From NCBI RefSeq assembly GCF_033807715.1, contig NC_084598.1, positions 47,610,486-47,674,485 of the forward strand: 64,000 nt of DNA, given 5' to 3'. The position numbers were made by a program, and so were the translations under genes. Positions 1 to 44,890 of the stretch are shown here, in pieces. Positions within the stretch are counted from its first letter, which is position 1. Each line of letters begins with the position of its first letter. Below the pieces are notes generated by a model, which had not been told where the DNA came from, did not search any database, and saw only the letters and a list, made by a program, of their open reading frames with translations. This DNA comes from Cololabis saira. Taxonomy: Eukaryota > Chordata > Actinopteri > Beloniformes > Belonidae.

Positions 1-620
1 TCTCTTCTCCTCCTCCACCTCTAATTCTGTTTCTCTTCTCCACCTCCACCTCCACCTCTAACCTCTAATTCTGGTTCTCTTCTCCACCTCCACCTCCACC
101 TCCACCTCCACCTCTAACTGTGGTTCTCTTCTCCACCTCCACCTCCACCTCCACCTCTAACTCTGGTTCTCTTCTCCACCTCCACCTCCACCTCCACCTC
201 TAACCTCTAATTCTGGTTCTCTTCTCCACCTCCACCTCCACCTCCACCTCCACCTCTAATTCTGTTTCTCTTCTCCTCCTCCACCTCCACCTCCACCTCT
301 AACCTCTAATTCTGGTTCTCTTCTCCACCTCCACCTCCACCTCCACCTCTAACCTCTAATTCTGTTTCTCTTCTCCACCTCCACCTCCACCTCTAACCTC
401 TAATTCTGTTTCTCTTCTCCACCTCCACCTCCACCTCTAACCTCTAATTCTGGTTCTCTTCTCCACCTCCACCTCCACCTCCACCTCTAACCTCTAATTC
501 TGTTTCTCTCCTCCTCCTCCACCTCCACCTCCACCTCCATCTCTAACCTCTAACTCTGTTTCTGTTCTCTTCTCCACCTCCACCTCTAATTCTGTTTCTC
601 TTCTCCACCTCCACCTCCAC
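1..620. repeat. Pyrimidine-rich minisatellite upstream of first ephb2 exon
   Basis: Tandem units of roughly 45-60 bp built from runs of CCACCT and a spacer like TCTAATTCTGGTTCTCTTCT. The array runs into the acceptor CTGCAG at 621-626, so the polypyrimidine tract of this splice acceptor appears to be the amplified unit. Open frames here are simple-repeat artefacts. Confidence 0.9.
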
Positions 621-626
621 CTGCAG

Positions 627-32791
<32,165 letters not shown>

Positions 32792-33155
32792 ACCTCTAAA
32801 AACCATCCCGGGAACCTCTAAACCGTCCCAGGAACCTCTGAGGAACCTCTAAAAACCATCCCAGGAACCTCTAAAAAACCATCCCGGGAACCTCTAAACC
32901 GTCCCAGGAACCTCTAAACCATCCCAGGAACCTCTAAAATCCATCCTGGGAACCTCTAAACCGTCCCAGGAACCTCTAAACTGTCCCAGGAACCTCTAAA
33001 CCATCCCAGGAACCTCTGAGGAACCTCTAAAAACCATCCCAGGAACCTCTAAACCATCCCAGGAACCTCTAAACCGTCCCAGGAACCTCTAAACCATCCC
33101 GGGAACCTCTAAACCGTCCCAGGAACCTCTAAACCATCCCGGGAACCTCTGAGCA
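32792..33155. repeat. Minisatellite starting at the ephb2 stop codon
   Basis: About 17 copies of ggaacctctaaaccatccca, with gaggaacctctaaaaacc variants, beginning with the bases of the stop codon itself. Confidence 0.92.
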
Positions 33156-33246
33156 GCCTCGACGACGACTTGCACACAGACTTGGACTCCGATCCTCCCT
33201 CAGGTCCAACCCGACCCTCAACCCCCACGAGGCTCCTGCCGGGCCC

Positions 33247-33495
33247 TCCCAGCGAGAACCAGTTCCAGCTAGAACCAGTTCCAGCTAGAACCACTTCCAG
33301 CTAGAACCACTTCCAGCTAGAACCAGTTCAGCCGCTCAGAAGGTTCTGGACGCGGTTCTTCTTCAGGGGGTTTGACACCAGAACTGGTACGACGTCAGCA
33401 GCAGAATCAGGACCGGCCTCCACCGCCATCTCACACCCATGTGACCTCCATGTGACCTCCATGTGACCTCCATGTGACCTCCATGTGACCTCCGT
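33247..33495. repeat. Two short minisatellites
   Basis: agaaccagttccagct repeated about five times (33247-33330) and catgtgacctc repeated about five times (33436-33492). Confidence 0.85.
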
Positions 33496-34136
33496 CTCGG
33501 TGCTACTGACCACAGATTCCCCTCAGACCCGTTTCCAAGTATCAGAAACGCTGGTGTTTTCCTGCGTTTTGTTCGTTCGTTTACACGAAAACGAAGCTCA
33601 AAGTCTCCAAAAACCATCATTTATGAAAACTCCGGCCAAAGTGTAGATTTTTCAAACCTCCGTCTTCACGTTTGCTTGTAAACGGAGAGAAACGGACATT
33701 TAGGCTTCAGAACGTCACATTATGAGACAGAAACGTCACCAGCGTCATGAGTGACACCTGTGGTTACAATTAGTTTGTAACCGTCAATATTTTCTTGTAT
33801 TTTACCTGTTTTATATTCTAACGTCACACTTAAAAGTAACTCCACTTCTCTGTCACTCCAAACCAAAGACTCTGGTTCATCTTGGAAGTAACTGGAAGTT
33901 CCTCGTGTCATTTGTTGATGTTTTTTTCCAGGATTCTGATTGGCTAGCATGACTTTATCTTCTCGTTACACTGCCCCCTGTAGGTTTGGCTGCTCATAGC
34001 ACCTTAACAGATATTTATGCAGGTTCCTGGAAATGATGGCATTTTTAGAAACGTAGGGGGGGAAATATCTGTTTTTGTAAATACCAGCTACGTGGAAACG
34101 TGGCCTGAGTTTCAGTGTATTCGTCTAAACCTCCTC

Positions 34137-34870
34137 CCTCACGGTTGATTCCCAGTAGGGTTGATTCCCAGCAGGATTGATTCCCAGCAGGATTGATTCC
34201 CAGTAGGGTTGATTTCCAGCAGGGTTGATTTCCAGCAGGGTTGATTCCCAGCAGGGTTGATTCCCAGCAGGGTTGATTCCCAGCAGGGTTGATTCCCAGT
34301 AGGGTTGATTCCCAGCAGGGTTGATTTCCAGCAGGGTTGATTCCCAGCAGGGTTGATTCCCAGTAGGGTTGATTCCCAGCAGGGTTGATTCCGAGCACGG
34401 TTGATTCCCAGCAGGGTTGATTCCCAGCAGATTCCCAGTAGGGTTGATTCCCAGCAGGGTTGATTCCCAGCAGGGTTGATTCCCAGCAGGGTTGATTCCC
34501 AGCGGGGTTGATTCCCAGCACGGTTGATTCCCAGCAGGGTTGATTCCCAGTAGAGTTGATTCCCAGTAGGGTTGATTCCCAGCAGGGTTGATTCCCAGTA
34601 GAGTTGATTCCCAGCAGGGTTGATTCCCAGCAGGGTTTGATTCCCAGTAGGGTTGATTCCCAGCAGATTCCCAGCAGGGTTGATTCCCAGTACAGTTGAT
34701 TCCCAGTAGGGTTGATTCCCAGCAGGGTTGATTCCCAGCAGGGTTGATTCCCAGCAGGGTTGATTCCCAGTAGGGTTGATTCCCAGCAGGGTTGATTCCC
34801 AGCAGAGTTGATTCCCAGTAGGGTTGATTCCCAGCAGGGTTGATTCCCAGCAGGATTGATTCTCAGCAGA
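34137..34870. repeat. 15-bp minisatellite in the 3' UTR
   Basis: About 48 copies of gttgattcccagcag / gttgattcccagtag. The unit is a multiple of three, so long meaningless frames (P-A-G-N-Q, E-S-T-L-L-G-I) are open on the minus strand. Confidence 0.94.
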
Positions 34871-35239
34871 TTCTGAGCCGTCCGGAGGAGCCACTCCTCC
34901 TCCCTGTGCATCCTATGGATGTTTTCTTCTTCTTTCCTTCTTGTTTCCTTCTCGTTTTCTTCTTGTTTGATGATTGGGAGTCTGTTTGACCCCTGAGTAC
35001 CTCACTTCCTGTCCTGAACGGTTTCACGTGTCCCTCGTCCCCCGGCTGGACTCAGTCTTCCTAAACCCAGATATCGAGCACATCTGAACTTTTATACCTA
35101 TACATTATTGATCACAATAGTCAGAACTGATTCATTGTGGTGTAAATGTTTATCTGGACCAACGCAGAGGGAGCTTTTACCTTCGGCTTCAAAAAGGGAC
35201 ATTCCTGGGACTAACTAGTGCCATAAGAGATCAGGACAC

Positions 35240-35475
35240 GCCCCCTGTGACATCACCAGTGACATCACCAGTGGCATCACCAGTGACATCACCAGTGGCA
35301 TCACCAGTGGCATCACCAGTGACACCACCAGTGACACCACCAGTGACATCACCAGTGACATCACCTGTGACATCACCAGTGACATCACCTGTGACATCAC
35401 CAGTGACATCACCAGTGACATCATCAGTGACATCACCAGTGACATCACCAGTGACATCACCAGTGACATCACCAA
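35240..35475. repeat. 12-bp minisatellite in the 3' UTR
   Basis: About 19 copies of gtgacatcacca, with gtggcatcacca and gtgacaccacca variants. Confidence 0.93.
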
Positions 35476-36874
35476 CAGGCTTCTGGAGAACTGTTGAAGC
35501 CTCTTCGTCCTGTTCCTGCCCAGCGCCACACGGACGTTTGACGTTTGCTCACGTTTTCAAGACTGTTTCCTGTTTCCACCTCTTTCAGCAGATTCCCCCC
35601 AAATACACACAAATACACACAAACACACACAAACACACTTGAAACAAGGACTTGTTGTTTCTGATGAGCACAAACTCACTTCTGTCTTTGCCATCGCAGT
35701 TTTCTGTCTGATCCAGATGATTCACTCGCCTTTTCCTCCTCCAGCCACCGGGGGGCTCCAGATACAAAACCAGCAAAATAATATTAGTAGAGAAATAAAC
35801 ATTTACAACAACATAAATAAGAACATTTGAGAAGTTCATGGAGAAGAACTGGAACTATGAGTCGGTTAAACGGGTTTCTGCCACATTTGTGCTGTTTTTG
35901 TGAAGTTTTCTCCTTTTCTGCGACGCTCAGCCTCACAAAAGTGAATAATTCTGACTTTATTTTCTTGTAAACTTGAAAATTTATCAAAATTCAAACTTTA
36001 TGAGAATTCCTTTACAAATGAATGAGTTAAAGAAGACAGAAATTGAAATTTTCTTCTTAAGAAGTGTTTGAGTTAGGTATTTATTTTCTTTATAAATCCC
36101 TCGAGGGGAAAATGTATTTATTTATTATGAGGTCAGAACTTTTTTCTTGCAAATTCGTGACTTTGTAGTCAAAAGAGTTTTAATATTTGTTTGTATTTTT
36201 TATTTATTTGTTTTTACAAAATTGTGACTGAAGTCAGAAATTCTGTTTTTGTTGTTGATTTTCACATATAGCAAGTAAGAAAATGTAATTTATTGAATAT
36301 TCAAATCTATATATGAACCCAAACCTTCAGACTCAAAAGAATTTTTGAAAATTGTATTTCTTTCTTAACATTTTGGGAGTTCATAAAGTCGGACCTTTTG
36401 ACTCTTTTTCATGGAGTTTAATCCAGCAGAACTTTGAAATACTGCGTGATGCGAGGCTGAATGAGCTGGGATTATTACTGATTATTACTGGACCTTCAGA
36501 CACAAATCTGGTTCTTTTTAGAGATTAAAGCATCACCAGGATCCTCTTAGAGGGGATTAAACCCCGCCACCCCCCAAGAACCAGTTCCAAGAACCTGTTC
36601 CCATCACACTTTTCTGCTGTTCTGGACCACGAGGAGAACCGGGAACCGGGAACCAGAACCGGAACCGGAACCGGAACCGGGAACCAGGTCACCCACGGCC
36701 CCATCGGCCCCGTCGGTTCCTCCCACGTTCATCTCACTTCTGTGTCGTTTTTAACTCTGTATAAATGTATATTTGATGGTAAACCTGTGAATGATGTTTT
36801 AAGTTTAGCTGTTTGTAAAACCCTATTTTTTCTTTTTTGTAAAAAAAAGAAAAACAAAACAAAAACAGAAGTCA

Positions 36875-36880
36875 AATAAA
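36875..36880 (+). terminator. ephb2: Polyadenylation signal of ephb2 (likely)
   Basis: AATAAA in gtcaaataaagtcgacacat, followed by a T-rich, G/T-containing stretch at 36896-36910. It is the strongest candidate before antisense LINE sequence begins. Confidence 0.6.
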
Positions 36881-37194
36881 GTCGACACATCAAATTTGTT
36901 GGTTATTTTTTGTTACATTACAAAAATATGTAACAGATGCACAGGCAGGTGGAAGCAGCAACGGGATGACCAGAGGGGGGGGGGGGGCCGGGGCCGCAGG
37001 CCAGAACGCAGCTCCTGAGGCTCCGGCCTGCAAACATGCACAAAAGAGAAAAAAGGGGGGCCGGCACAAGAAACTACAGGAACGATGGACAAAAATGATA
37101 GTTATGAGATATTTATAATAAATAAAAATGGAAATGGAGAAGAGAGGAAGGGAAGAGGAGAGGAGAAGAAGGGTGAGAGGCACCGCCCAGCGGA

Positions 37195-38475
37195 TCATGT
37201 CCCCCCTGCAGCATAAGCCTATAGCAGCATATCTGCCACCAAGCTATATTTGAGACTAACTATTATAGTCTTGTTCTATAGCTGCAACTATGACTACTGA
37301 CTCTAACACACTAGAGTTTACACTACCTAGAGATTTAGGAGGAGCCAAATTGGGGTGGCAAAAATTGTTGTTCAAAAAGAATGTCAGGACACCTCAGCTG
37401 TCTTTCGAAGATTTAATGAAAAGAGGACAAACATTCAATTGAACGGAGCCACACAGTCCAACCGGTCACATAAACCGTCAGTCCTGAGTGAGCTGAAGAA
37501 GATTAGGGACAGGTTATTTTATACTTGGGAGCTGGAAAAGACAAAACATCACCCATCACCCTGGCAACCGTGCCAGGCTCTCTGTCAAAGGAACATGACC
37601 TCGGCATAGGAATGAAAACAGGCAACAGACAGTGTTATACCAAAATTTTCCATTACACCAACACCAGCTAGAGGTTTACTAAACACTAACTATAGGCTTT
37701 ACTAAACAGAAATGTTTTAAGTTTAGTTTTAAAGGTGGAGGTGGTGTCAGCCTCCTTAACCCAGATTGGAAGTTGGTTCCATAGTAATGGTGCCTGATAG
37801 CAGAACTCCCGCCCTCCAAATCTACATTTAGATACTCTAGGAACTACGAGTAAACCTGCACTCTGAGAGCGGAGAGCTCTGCCAGGAACATAAGGCACTA
37901 TCAGGTCCTTCTGAATTTTACAGATAGCCAATGGAGCGACGCTAACACTGGAGAGACGTGGTCTCTCCTGCTAATTCCTGTCAGTACTCATGCTGCTGCA
38001 TTCTGGATTAGCTTGAGCCTATTCAGCAAATTACTTGGACATCCTGCTAACAACACATTACAGTAATCTAGTCTAGAAGATACAAACGCATGAACTAGTT
38101 TTTCTGCATCACTCTGCGAGAGGATTTTCCTAATCTTTGCAATATTACGGAGATGGAAAAAGGCTATTTTACAAACCTGATTAACATATGGTTTAAACGA
38201 CAAATCCTGATGGAAAACAACACCAAGGTTTCTCACAGTTGCACTGGAAGCCATCGCAACACCATCTAGTCCCTTCCTAAGATGCTCTGGACCAAGAATG
38301 ATAACCTCTGTTTTATCTGAATTTAGAAGCAAGAAATTTCTGGACATCCAGTCCTTGATGTCCCTAAGACATGCCTGAAGTTTAACTAACGGTTCTGTTT
38401 CATCCGGCTTCATAGACAAGTAGAGCTGCGTATCATCAGCATAACAATGAAAGTCCTGGACCTTCGTTGTCCAGT
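37195..38475 (-). mobile_element. L2-like LINE fragment
   Basis: The minus-strand frame 38419-37988 gives L-Q-A-C-L-R-D-I-K-D-W-M-S-R-N-F-L-L-L-N, V-R-N-L-G-V-V-F and S-S-R-L-D-Y-C-N-V-L-L. The next frame (37931-37686) gives V-P-Y-V-P-G-R-A-L-R-S and F-C-Y-Q-A-P-L-L-W-N-Q-L-P. This is the standard C-terminal order of fish L2/Maui reverse transcriptases. A stretch at 37350-37620 inside it is unrelated and probably inserted. Confidence 0.83.
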
Positions 38476-39080
38476 TTCAAATCTAAAGCTGATTTATGAT
38501 TCCACGTCGCAGCTGCTTGTGTGGCCGACATGTCAATGTAAATGTACTTTATTTGATTATAATTGATTATAAGACTTTTCTGTTCAGGAAGTCTTTCCCT
38601 GGTCTTTTATAGATGTTTTTATTGTCTCTGTGCTTTTACGCTTTTACTTCTGGTTTTTTACGTGTTTTGATTTTATTCCTTTTTGTTTATTTTGTATCTG
38701 TAGCACTTTGAGATTATTTTATGAAAAGTGCTTTACAAATAAAATGTATGTATGTACGAATAAAACCAGAATAAAACCAGAATAAAACCAGAATAAAACC
38801 AGAATAAAACAAGAATAAAACATACCATCAAGACCAAAGTATAAAGTGTGGCCACACTCCTGGATATTAAAAGCCTCCCTGAATAAATAAGTTACAGGTC
38901 GTCAGAGTTTATACCCGTTGTTTGTTTTTGGCTGTAATTCCAGCATCTTTTCTCCTCCGCTGAGCAGAATTATAACATGATTTAATCTCGGGGTTAAATC
39001 CTGTTATAGTTCAGAGATGTGAGCTGATGGAACATTTCTGATCTAAGTGACCTTATTACATCCCTTTGTTTGTGTCACAC
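38476..39080. repeat. Mostly unassigned intergenic DNA with a 15-bp array
   Basis: aaaaccagaataaaa repeats at about 38762-38820. A partial ctgatttatgattccacgtc near 38490 resembles the palindromic MITE at 42519. No gene seen. Confidence 0.5.
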
Positions 39081-39082
39081 CA

Positions 39083-39218
39083 CAGTCCTGCACGCAGCCC
39101 CCCCCACCCCTTTTCTCTTCTCCTTCTTCCCTCTCTTTCTCTACCTCATAGATTCCTAGGGGGTTCGTCACAGCACAGTCCTGCACGCAAACCCTCACAA
39201 ACACAGAAACCTGCTGCT

Positions 39219-39252
<34 letters not shown>

Positions 39253-39304
39253 GTCACACCACAGTCCTGCACGCAAACCCTCACACACGGAAACCTGCTG
39301 CTGC

Positions 39305-39382
<78 letters not shown>

Positions 39383-39600
39383 GTGTCACACCACAGTCCT
39401 ACACGCAAACCCTCACAAACACGGAAACCTGCTGCTGCTAGTTAGTTAGTCAGTTAGTTAGTTAGTTAGCTAGTTAGTTAGTTAGTTAGTTTGTGTCACA
39501 CCACAGTCCTGCACGCAGTCCCCCCACCCCTTTTCTCTTCTCCTTCTTCCCTCTCTTTCTCTACCTCATAGATTCCTAGGGGGTTCGTCGTTGCCCGGCG
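39083..39600. repeat. Duplicated unit with (TTAG)n tracts
   Basis: cacaccacagtcctgcacgc recurs at about 39080, 39170, 39250, 39390 and 39500, separated by long (TTAG)n stretches. The full block ending tcctagggggttcgtc occurs at 39178 and 39590. Confidence 0.88.
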
Positions 39601-40109
39601 CTGCGGCGGATTCCCTACCAGCTTCCCCACAACGCATCGACCGATCCATAGATCTTCATCATCGTCATTGTCATTGTCATCATCTTCGTATCAATAAATC
39701 ATTTAAACGTATCCTGTTGATGGCGTGGTCCTTGCTAGTGAATTTCTTGTCATTCTTCTTGTGTTTTTCCAAGTAATAACACCAGTGGATTTTTATCAAA
39801 AGAAACATCAAAAATATTCTCCAACTCTCTGACAGAGTTTTCCCAAAATTCACCTATAACTCTACGTGACCAGAATACGTGACTGTGGTGTTTTATCTGC
39901 TCCTGCATTTCCTCCAACAATTCTAAGTTAGATCACATTTATAATTACTTTGAATTTGGAGTGTCCTAAAATATCTAATTAAAATCTCCCACCAAAATTC
40001 TTTGAGTTGTTGAGCCGCGTCTGAATCTCCGTCTGCAGAAAAACTGAGCCGAGCCGTTGTTTTCTACTTTTGATATAACGCTGGAATCAGAACTGGGATC
40101 CGGACTCAC

Positions 40110-40310
40110 TGGACGTTGCCGGGGCAACCCTTTCCTGTCCTCCGGACGTTGCCGGGGCAACCCTTTCCTGGAACTCCGGACGTTGCCGGGGCAACCCTTT
40201 CCTGTCCTCCAGACGTTGCCGGGGCAACCCTTTCCTGGAACTCCGGACGTTGCCGGGGCAACCCTTTCCTGGAACTCCGGACGTTGCCGGGGCAACCGTT
40301 TCCTGTTCTG
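40110..40310. repeat. 33-bp minisatellite
   Basis: Six copies of ggacgttgccggggcaaccc plus tttcctggaactcc or tttcctgtcctcc. The open frames on both strands are artefacts. Confidence 0.92.
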
Positions 40311-40817
40311 GAACTCCTGTCTGCAACAAACTCCGGGTGGAGGAAAGTTCCAGGGTGGGTTTGTTCACCCTAACCCACGATGACTCCAGGAAGATCAGGT
40401 TTACTCCGTCAGGGACTGAAAAAACAGAATAACCAGCAGCATGAACGGATGAATGGATGAACGGGTGAACGGGTGAACGGGTGAACGGGCCCTTGCACGA
40501 GCAATTTTCACCAATAAAGGTCAAGGACTCAAAACTGAGTCCGATGACACCACGACTACTCTTTATATCAAACCATTCAAAAGTTATGGCAAAAAGTAGG
40601 AACTATCAAATATGGACCAATCAGAAGAAGGGGCGGGGCTAATTCATGCCAATTAATGTCAAGGACTCAAAACCGAGTCCGATGACTCCACACACAAGAC
40701 TTTATTTTATCTATTTATTTTTTTAATGAAAGACAAACAGCAAACTGCTCAATCCACCACCAGGGGGCGACAAACACTCAGCAAGAAAAAGAGACAAACT
40801 TACAGAAATACATGAAG

Positions 40818-40818
40818 A

Positions 40819-40914
<96 letters not shown>
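40818..40914. repeat. (TTAG)n microsatellite
   Basis: About 24 copies next to the end of an antisense LINE; on the minus strand this sits where a LINE 3' simple-repeat tail (CTAA)n would be. Confidence 0.93.
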
Positions 40915-40915
<1 letters not shown>

Positions 40916-41372
40916 TTATTTGGTCCATTAGTAAATCCAAACATGCACCACAGTAAAGCTGGATATATAAATACATGAACCGCCGTAGCTTATATGATGC
41001 CTACCCTTTTTTACAATAAATCACATCACAACAAATCAAAATAAAAAGTATTACACAGATCAATTACAACAAAAGCATGTGATATAAAGGATTTACAGGA
41101 GAAGCTGCTCTTGGTCAGAGTTTATATTTATCAATTGCCCTAAATTTAAATTTTTTTTTGAATTTGCAGAGAACTACACATTTTTAGCTCATCAGAGAGA
41201 CTATTCCACAAGTTTAACCTTTAACAGAAACACATCCAGGGGCGTCACTAGACCTAAGACTGTACTGGGGCACAGCTGGGGCACAGAGAATTCATGCGAG
41301 TGCGCGAAGCGCACGAGCAAAACATTTTTTAGCACTTATTTATAATAAAAAAGCTGAAATGGTGCTTTAAAT

Positions 41373-42121
41373 CAGTGTTTCCCAACACTGGTCCTTGAGG
41401 CACCCCTGTCCTGCATGTTTTAGATGTTTCCCTGCTTCAGCACACCGTGATACAAGTGGCTGTGTCATCAACAGAAGTTTCAAGACCTTGATGACAAGCT
41501 AATTAAGACCATTAATTAGAATCAGGTGTGATGATGCAAGGAAACATGTAAAACAGGGATATTCAATTGGCGGCCCGCCAGGAGCTTTTATGTGGCCCCT
41601 GGTCATATTTCAAAAAAGGGGGTGTTTGTTGGAAAAAAAAAAAAAAAATGTTATAATATTTTTATAACTGGCTACTATGGACTAAAATGGTTGTGCTCAA
41701 TGCTTAATATAATATTCAAATAAGGAAATCTTGGTGGAAAGTGGTGCTTTGTCATTATGGCGTGTTTTATTAAAAGTAGGTCAATATCAATTTCATTAAG
41801 TTTGTACAATGCATGGTTTCAAAATGAACTTGCATTCAAAATAATATTTCTTTATCTGAATATTATATTTAACATTCACAAATACTAAATCTGGAGACAA
41901 TTAATACATAATTCATATGTAAACTAGATATATTCAAATGTATAATACAAATGTATTATATTTACATAAGTCTTCGTCTTTGAGTGCAAAATACATTTTG
42001 AAAACCCCCACATTTTCAAATTGTGCGGCTTCTCCATACAGTCCTTTTGCAGATGTGGCCCCGGCCCAATCTAGTTGAAGACCCCTGGTGTAAAACATGC
42101 AGGACAGGGTTGGAGACCCTG
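41373..42121. mobile_element. Nested hAT-like MITE
   Basis: Left end cagtgtttcccaacactggt with gtcctgcatgttttag; right end taaaacatgcaggacagggt then tggagaccctg, an inverted match. It lies inside the element at 41237. A target duplication was not recognised. Confidence 0.65.
41554..42087. mobile_element. Innermost hAT-like element
   Basis: Left end cagggatattcaattggcgg, right end ctagttgaagacccctg (inverted match with substitutions), flanked by 8-bp atgtaaaa / gtgtaaaa. It is inserted within the element at 41373. A weak minus-strand frame here has no recognised domain. Confidence 0.7.
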
Positions 42122-42518
42122 CTGAATACAATCATGTATTGTCCTAGTGGCGTTTCAACTTTATTCAGAGGCTGTAAATCTCCAACATTGTAGTGCATTA
42201 TCAATTTGTCTACCTGTTACTGGGAAATCAGACCTCTTGGTCTTTCTGGGAACTTTTTTGATTGTTAAGGACTAGCAGATATTTTCTCCCACTGGACGGA
42301 TGCTTTAATTCCACATGACGTTTCTAATTTGAAGTTGACAAGGCTGACGTTCAGACTTGTTTTCTCAGCGCAGGTGGACATAATTTGCACAGAAAGGTTA
42401 GTTTCCTACCGTCGGACTCTTTGGGAGACGATGTGTAAAATTCCCGCAGATAATGATAAACGGAACATCATCTGACGGCTCGCTGACGCTGCGTCTGCAA
42501 CGTCTCTCTTCACCCGTC

Positions 42519-42650
42519 AAGGCTGATTTATGGTTCCGCGTTAAATCGACGGCGAAGACTACGGCGTAAGGTACGTGCCGACGCGAACCATACGCCGTAG
42601 GTTCCGCGTTGGTGTAACGCGGAACCATAAATCAGCCATAAATCAGCCTT
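42519..42650. mobile_element. Palindromic MITE
   Basis: aaggctgatttatggttccg opens and the complement closes (cggaaccataaatcagcc, plus a second aaatcagcctt). The interior cgtaggttccgcg / acggcgtaag is also near-palindromic. A common fish family by memory. Confidence 0.75.
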
Positions 42651-43390
42651 CATTCATAAAGACTGCACCGGGCTCGTCGAGCATTTTAAATATGCGCGCC
42701 GCCCGCTGGTGAAATGAGAAGGATTATTCGTTCATTTGAACGCATTCGTGCACAACACTGGTGTATGCTATGTGGAGTTAAAACTCAGAAATTTATTTTT
42801 TACTGGTGACATTTTTACTGGGGCACTGCAGATCAATACTGGGGCACGTGCCCCAGTAAAATCTGTCTGGCGACGCCGATGAACACATCTACTTCTAAAG
42901 TTTGTACTTACCTTTATTCTTTTAAACATACAAGTTCCCCGGAGTTCATAGCGACTTTCTCTGGTGAAAACATTTGCAGTAAGGAAGTAGCTTGTTGTTC
43001 CTTATACATTATTAGAGAAGTCCTTAGCTCAACTAGAGCTACACATTTAAGGTGTTTAGTTTAATGAAGAGTGGGTTCGTTGGGTCGCAGTATTTTGAAT
43101 TATTTACAATTCTTATGGCTCTCTTTTGTAATGTAATTATTGGATCAATATTTGTTATGTAAGTATTTCCCCAAACCTCCACACAGTAAGTAATGTTTGG
43201 AACAATGAGAGAACATTACAGGATGTAAGTGGATTTCTGATTTAAAAGTTCTTTTGTCTTGTTTAGGATTGCAATGGTTTTGGACTATTTAGATTTAATA
43301 TTGTTTATATGTGTTTTCCAATCAAGTTTATCATCAACTATCACGCCCAAGAATTTTCACATACTCGTTCAATTTCAACATCATTCATTT

Positions 43391-44352
43391 AGTTACAGAA
43401 ATACATGAAAAAGAGACACAAACTTACAGCAATACATGAAAAAGAAACACAAACTTACAGCAATACATGAAAAAGAGACACAAACTTACAGCAATACATG
43501 AAAAAGAAACACAAACTTATAGAAATACATGAAAAAGAAACACAAACTTACAGAAATACATGAAAAAGAAACACAAACTTATAGAAATACATGAAAAAGA
43601 AACACAAACTTACAGCAATACATGAAAAAGAAACACAAACTTACAGAAATACATGAAAAAGAAACACAAACTTACAGAAATACATGAAAAAGAGACACAA
43701 ACTTACAGAAATACATGAAAAAGAGACACAAACTTACAGAAATACATGAAAAAGAAACACAAACTTATAGAAATACATGAAAAAGAAACACAAACTTACA
43801 GCAATACATGAAAAAGAAACACAAACTTATAGAAATACATGAAAAAGAAACACAAACTTACAGAAATACATGAAAAAGAAACACAAACTTATAGAAATAC
43901 ATGAAAAAGAAACACAAACTTACAGAAATACATGAAAAAGAAACACAAACTTACAGCAATACATGAAAAAGAAACACAAACTTATAGAAATACATGAAAA
44001 AGAAACACAAACTTACAGAAATACATGAAAAAGAAACACAAACTTATAGAAATACATGAAAAAGAAACACAAACTTATAGAAATACATGAAAAAGAGACA
44101 CAAACTTACAGAAATAAAGTAAAAAGAGACACAAACTTACAGAAATACATGAAAAAGAGACACAAACTTACAGAAATAAAGTAAAAAGAGACACAAACTT
44201 ACAGAAATAAAGTAAAAAGAGACACAAACTTACAGAAATACATGAAAAAGAGACACAAACTTACAGAAATAAAGTAAAAAGAGACACAAACTTACAGAAA
44301 TAAAGTAAAAAGAAACACAAACTTACAGAAATACTTTAAACAGAGACACAAA
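43391..44352. repeat. 31-bp minisatellite
   Basis: About 31 copies of acttacagaaatacatgaaa plus aagaaacacaa. Towards the right end a variant aataaagtaaaaagagac takes over. One isolated unit sits at 40793-40815, across the LINE region, so the array was probably interrupted. Confidence 0.93.
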
Positions 44353-44355
44353 CTT

Positions 44356-44885
44356 AAGTCTTGACGGCTTTTATTGGTGGAGAAACTAATGTTCTAATAT
44401 ATTGTTTAACCTCATTTTCAAAAATACAAAAAAAGAGGCTTTTGATTAATATAACGGGATTTAGGAATAAACCATTTTGTCAATAATATAATAAGATGAA
44501 TGATATAACATTGTTTTTTTAACAGATGATTTTAACAGTCAATGAAGCCACACATGTTGAAAGCAAAGAGATAAATGTGGTTCAACACAAACACTAATCA
44601 ATTACAGATATTGATCCATCATTTTTTAGTGAAAGATCAAAATAAATGAGAAACATCTTCATTTTCCTTCACAGAAACAAGTGTCTTTTTTGAAACATTG
44701 AAGAAAAACTTTACATTCACTCTGTGAATTATTATAAAAGATTCTTCCTTCATTTTATTAGTCATAAAGTATGTTGCAGGTAAGGAATCTGATTTTTATT
44801 TTTAAATGTAGGTAAGACTTTCTCCTGGGTTGTTTGTGCTGAATATTGAAGTGTATTTGTGACGCGTAGCGCCCTCTGCTGGTTC
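44356..44885. other. AT-rich intergenic stretch
   Basis: No gene, array or element recognised; single-copy-looking sequence between two minisatellites. Confidence 0.5.
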
Positions 44886-44890
44886 TGCTG

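Larger units (their letters stand above)
32792..36900 (+). other. ephb2: ephb2 3' UTR (inferred extent)
   Basis: About 4.1 kb from the stop codon to just after the AATAAA at 36875-36880, which is followed by a T/G-rich stretch. It contains four minisatellites (32792-33155, 33247-33330, 34137-34870, 35240-35475) and no other gene. The extent is inferred; earlier AATAAA motifs (for example near 35792) could also serve. Confidence 0.6.
41237..42881. mobile_element. hAT-like DNA transposon, non-autonomous
   Basis: Starts caggggcgtcactag and ends ctggcgacgccgatg, imperfect TIRs. It is flanked by a perfect 8-bp duplication, aacacatc (41229-41236 and 42882-42889). No transposase frame. It contains further nested elements at 41373-42121 and 42519-42650. 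Confidence 0.82.
40915..43385 (-). mobile_element. LINE 3' region split by DNA transposons
   Basis: The flanks 40915-41228 and 42890-43385 read as one antisense LINE 3' part (tttttatttggtccattagt near its 3' end; attcttatggctctcttttg and tcaactatcacgcccaagaa inside). Coding traces are too decayed to place in a clade. Confidence 0.5.

Noticed and set aside
34045..34911. 288- and 251-codon minus-strand frames
   Set aside because: Encoded by a 15-bp tandem repeat; low complexity with no domain.
37355..37609. 84-codon plus-strand frame
   Set aside because: No known domain; lies in sequence inserted within an L2-like LINE, and a transposon origin is more likely.
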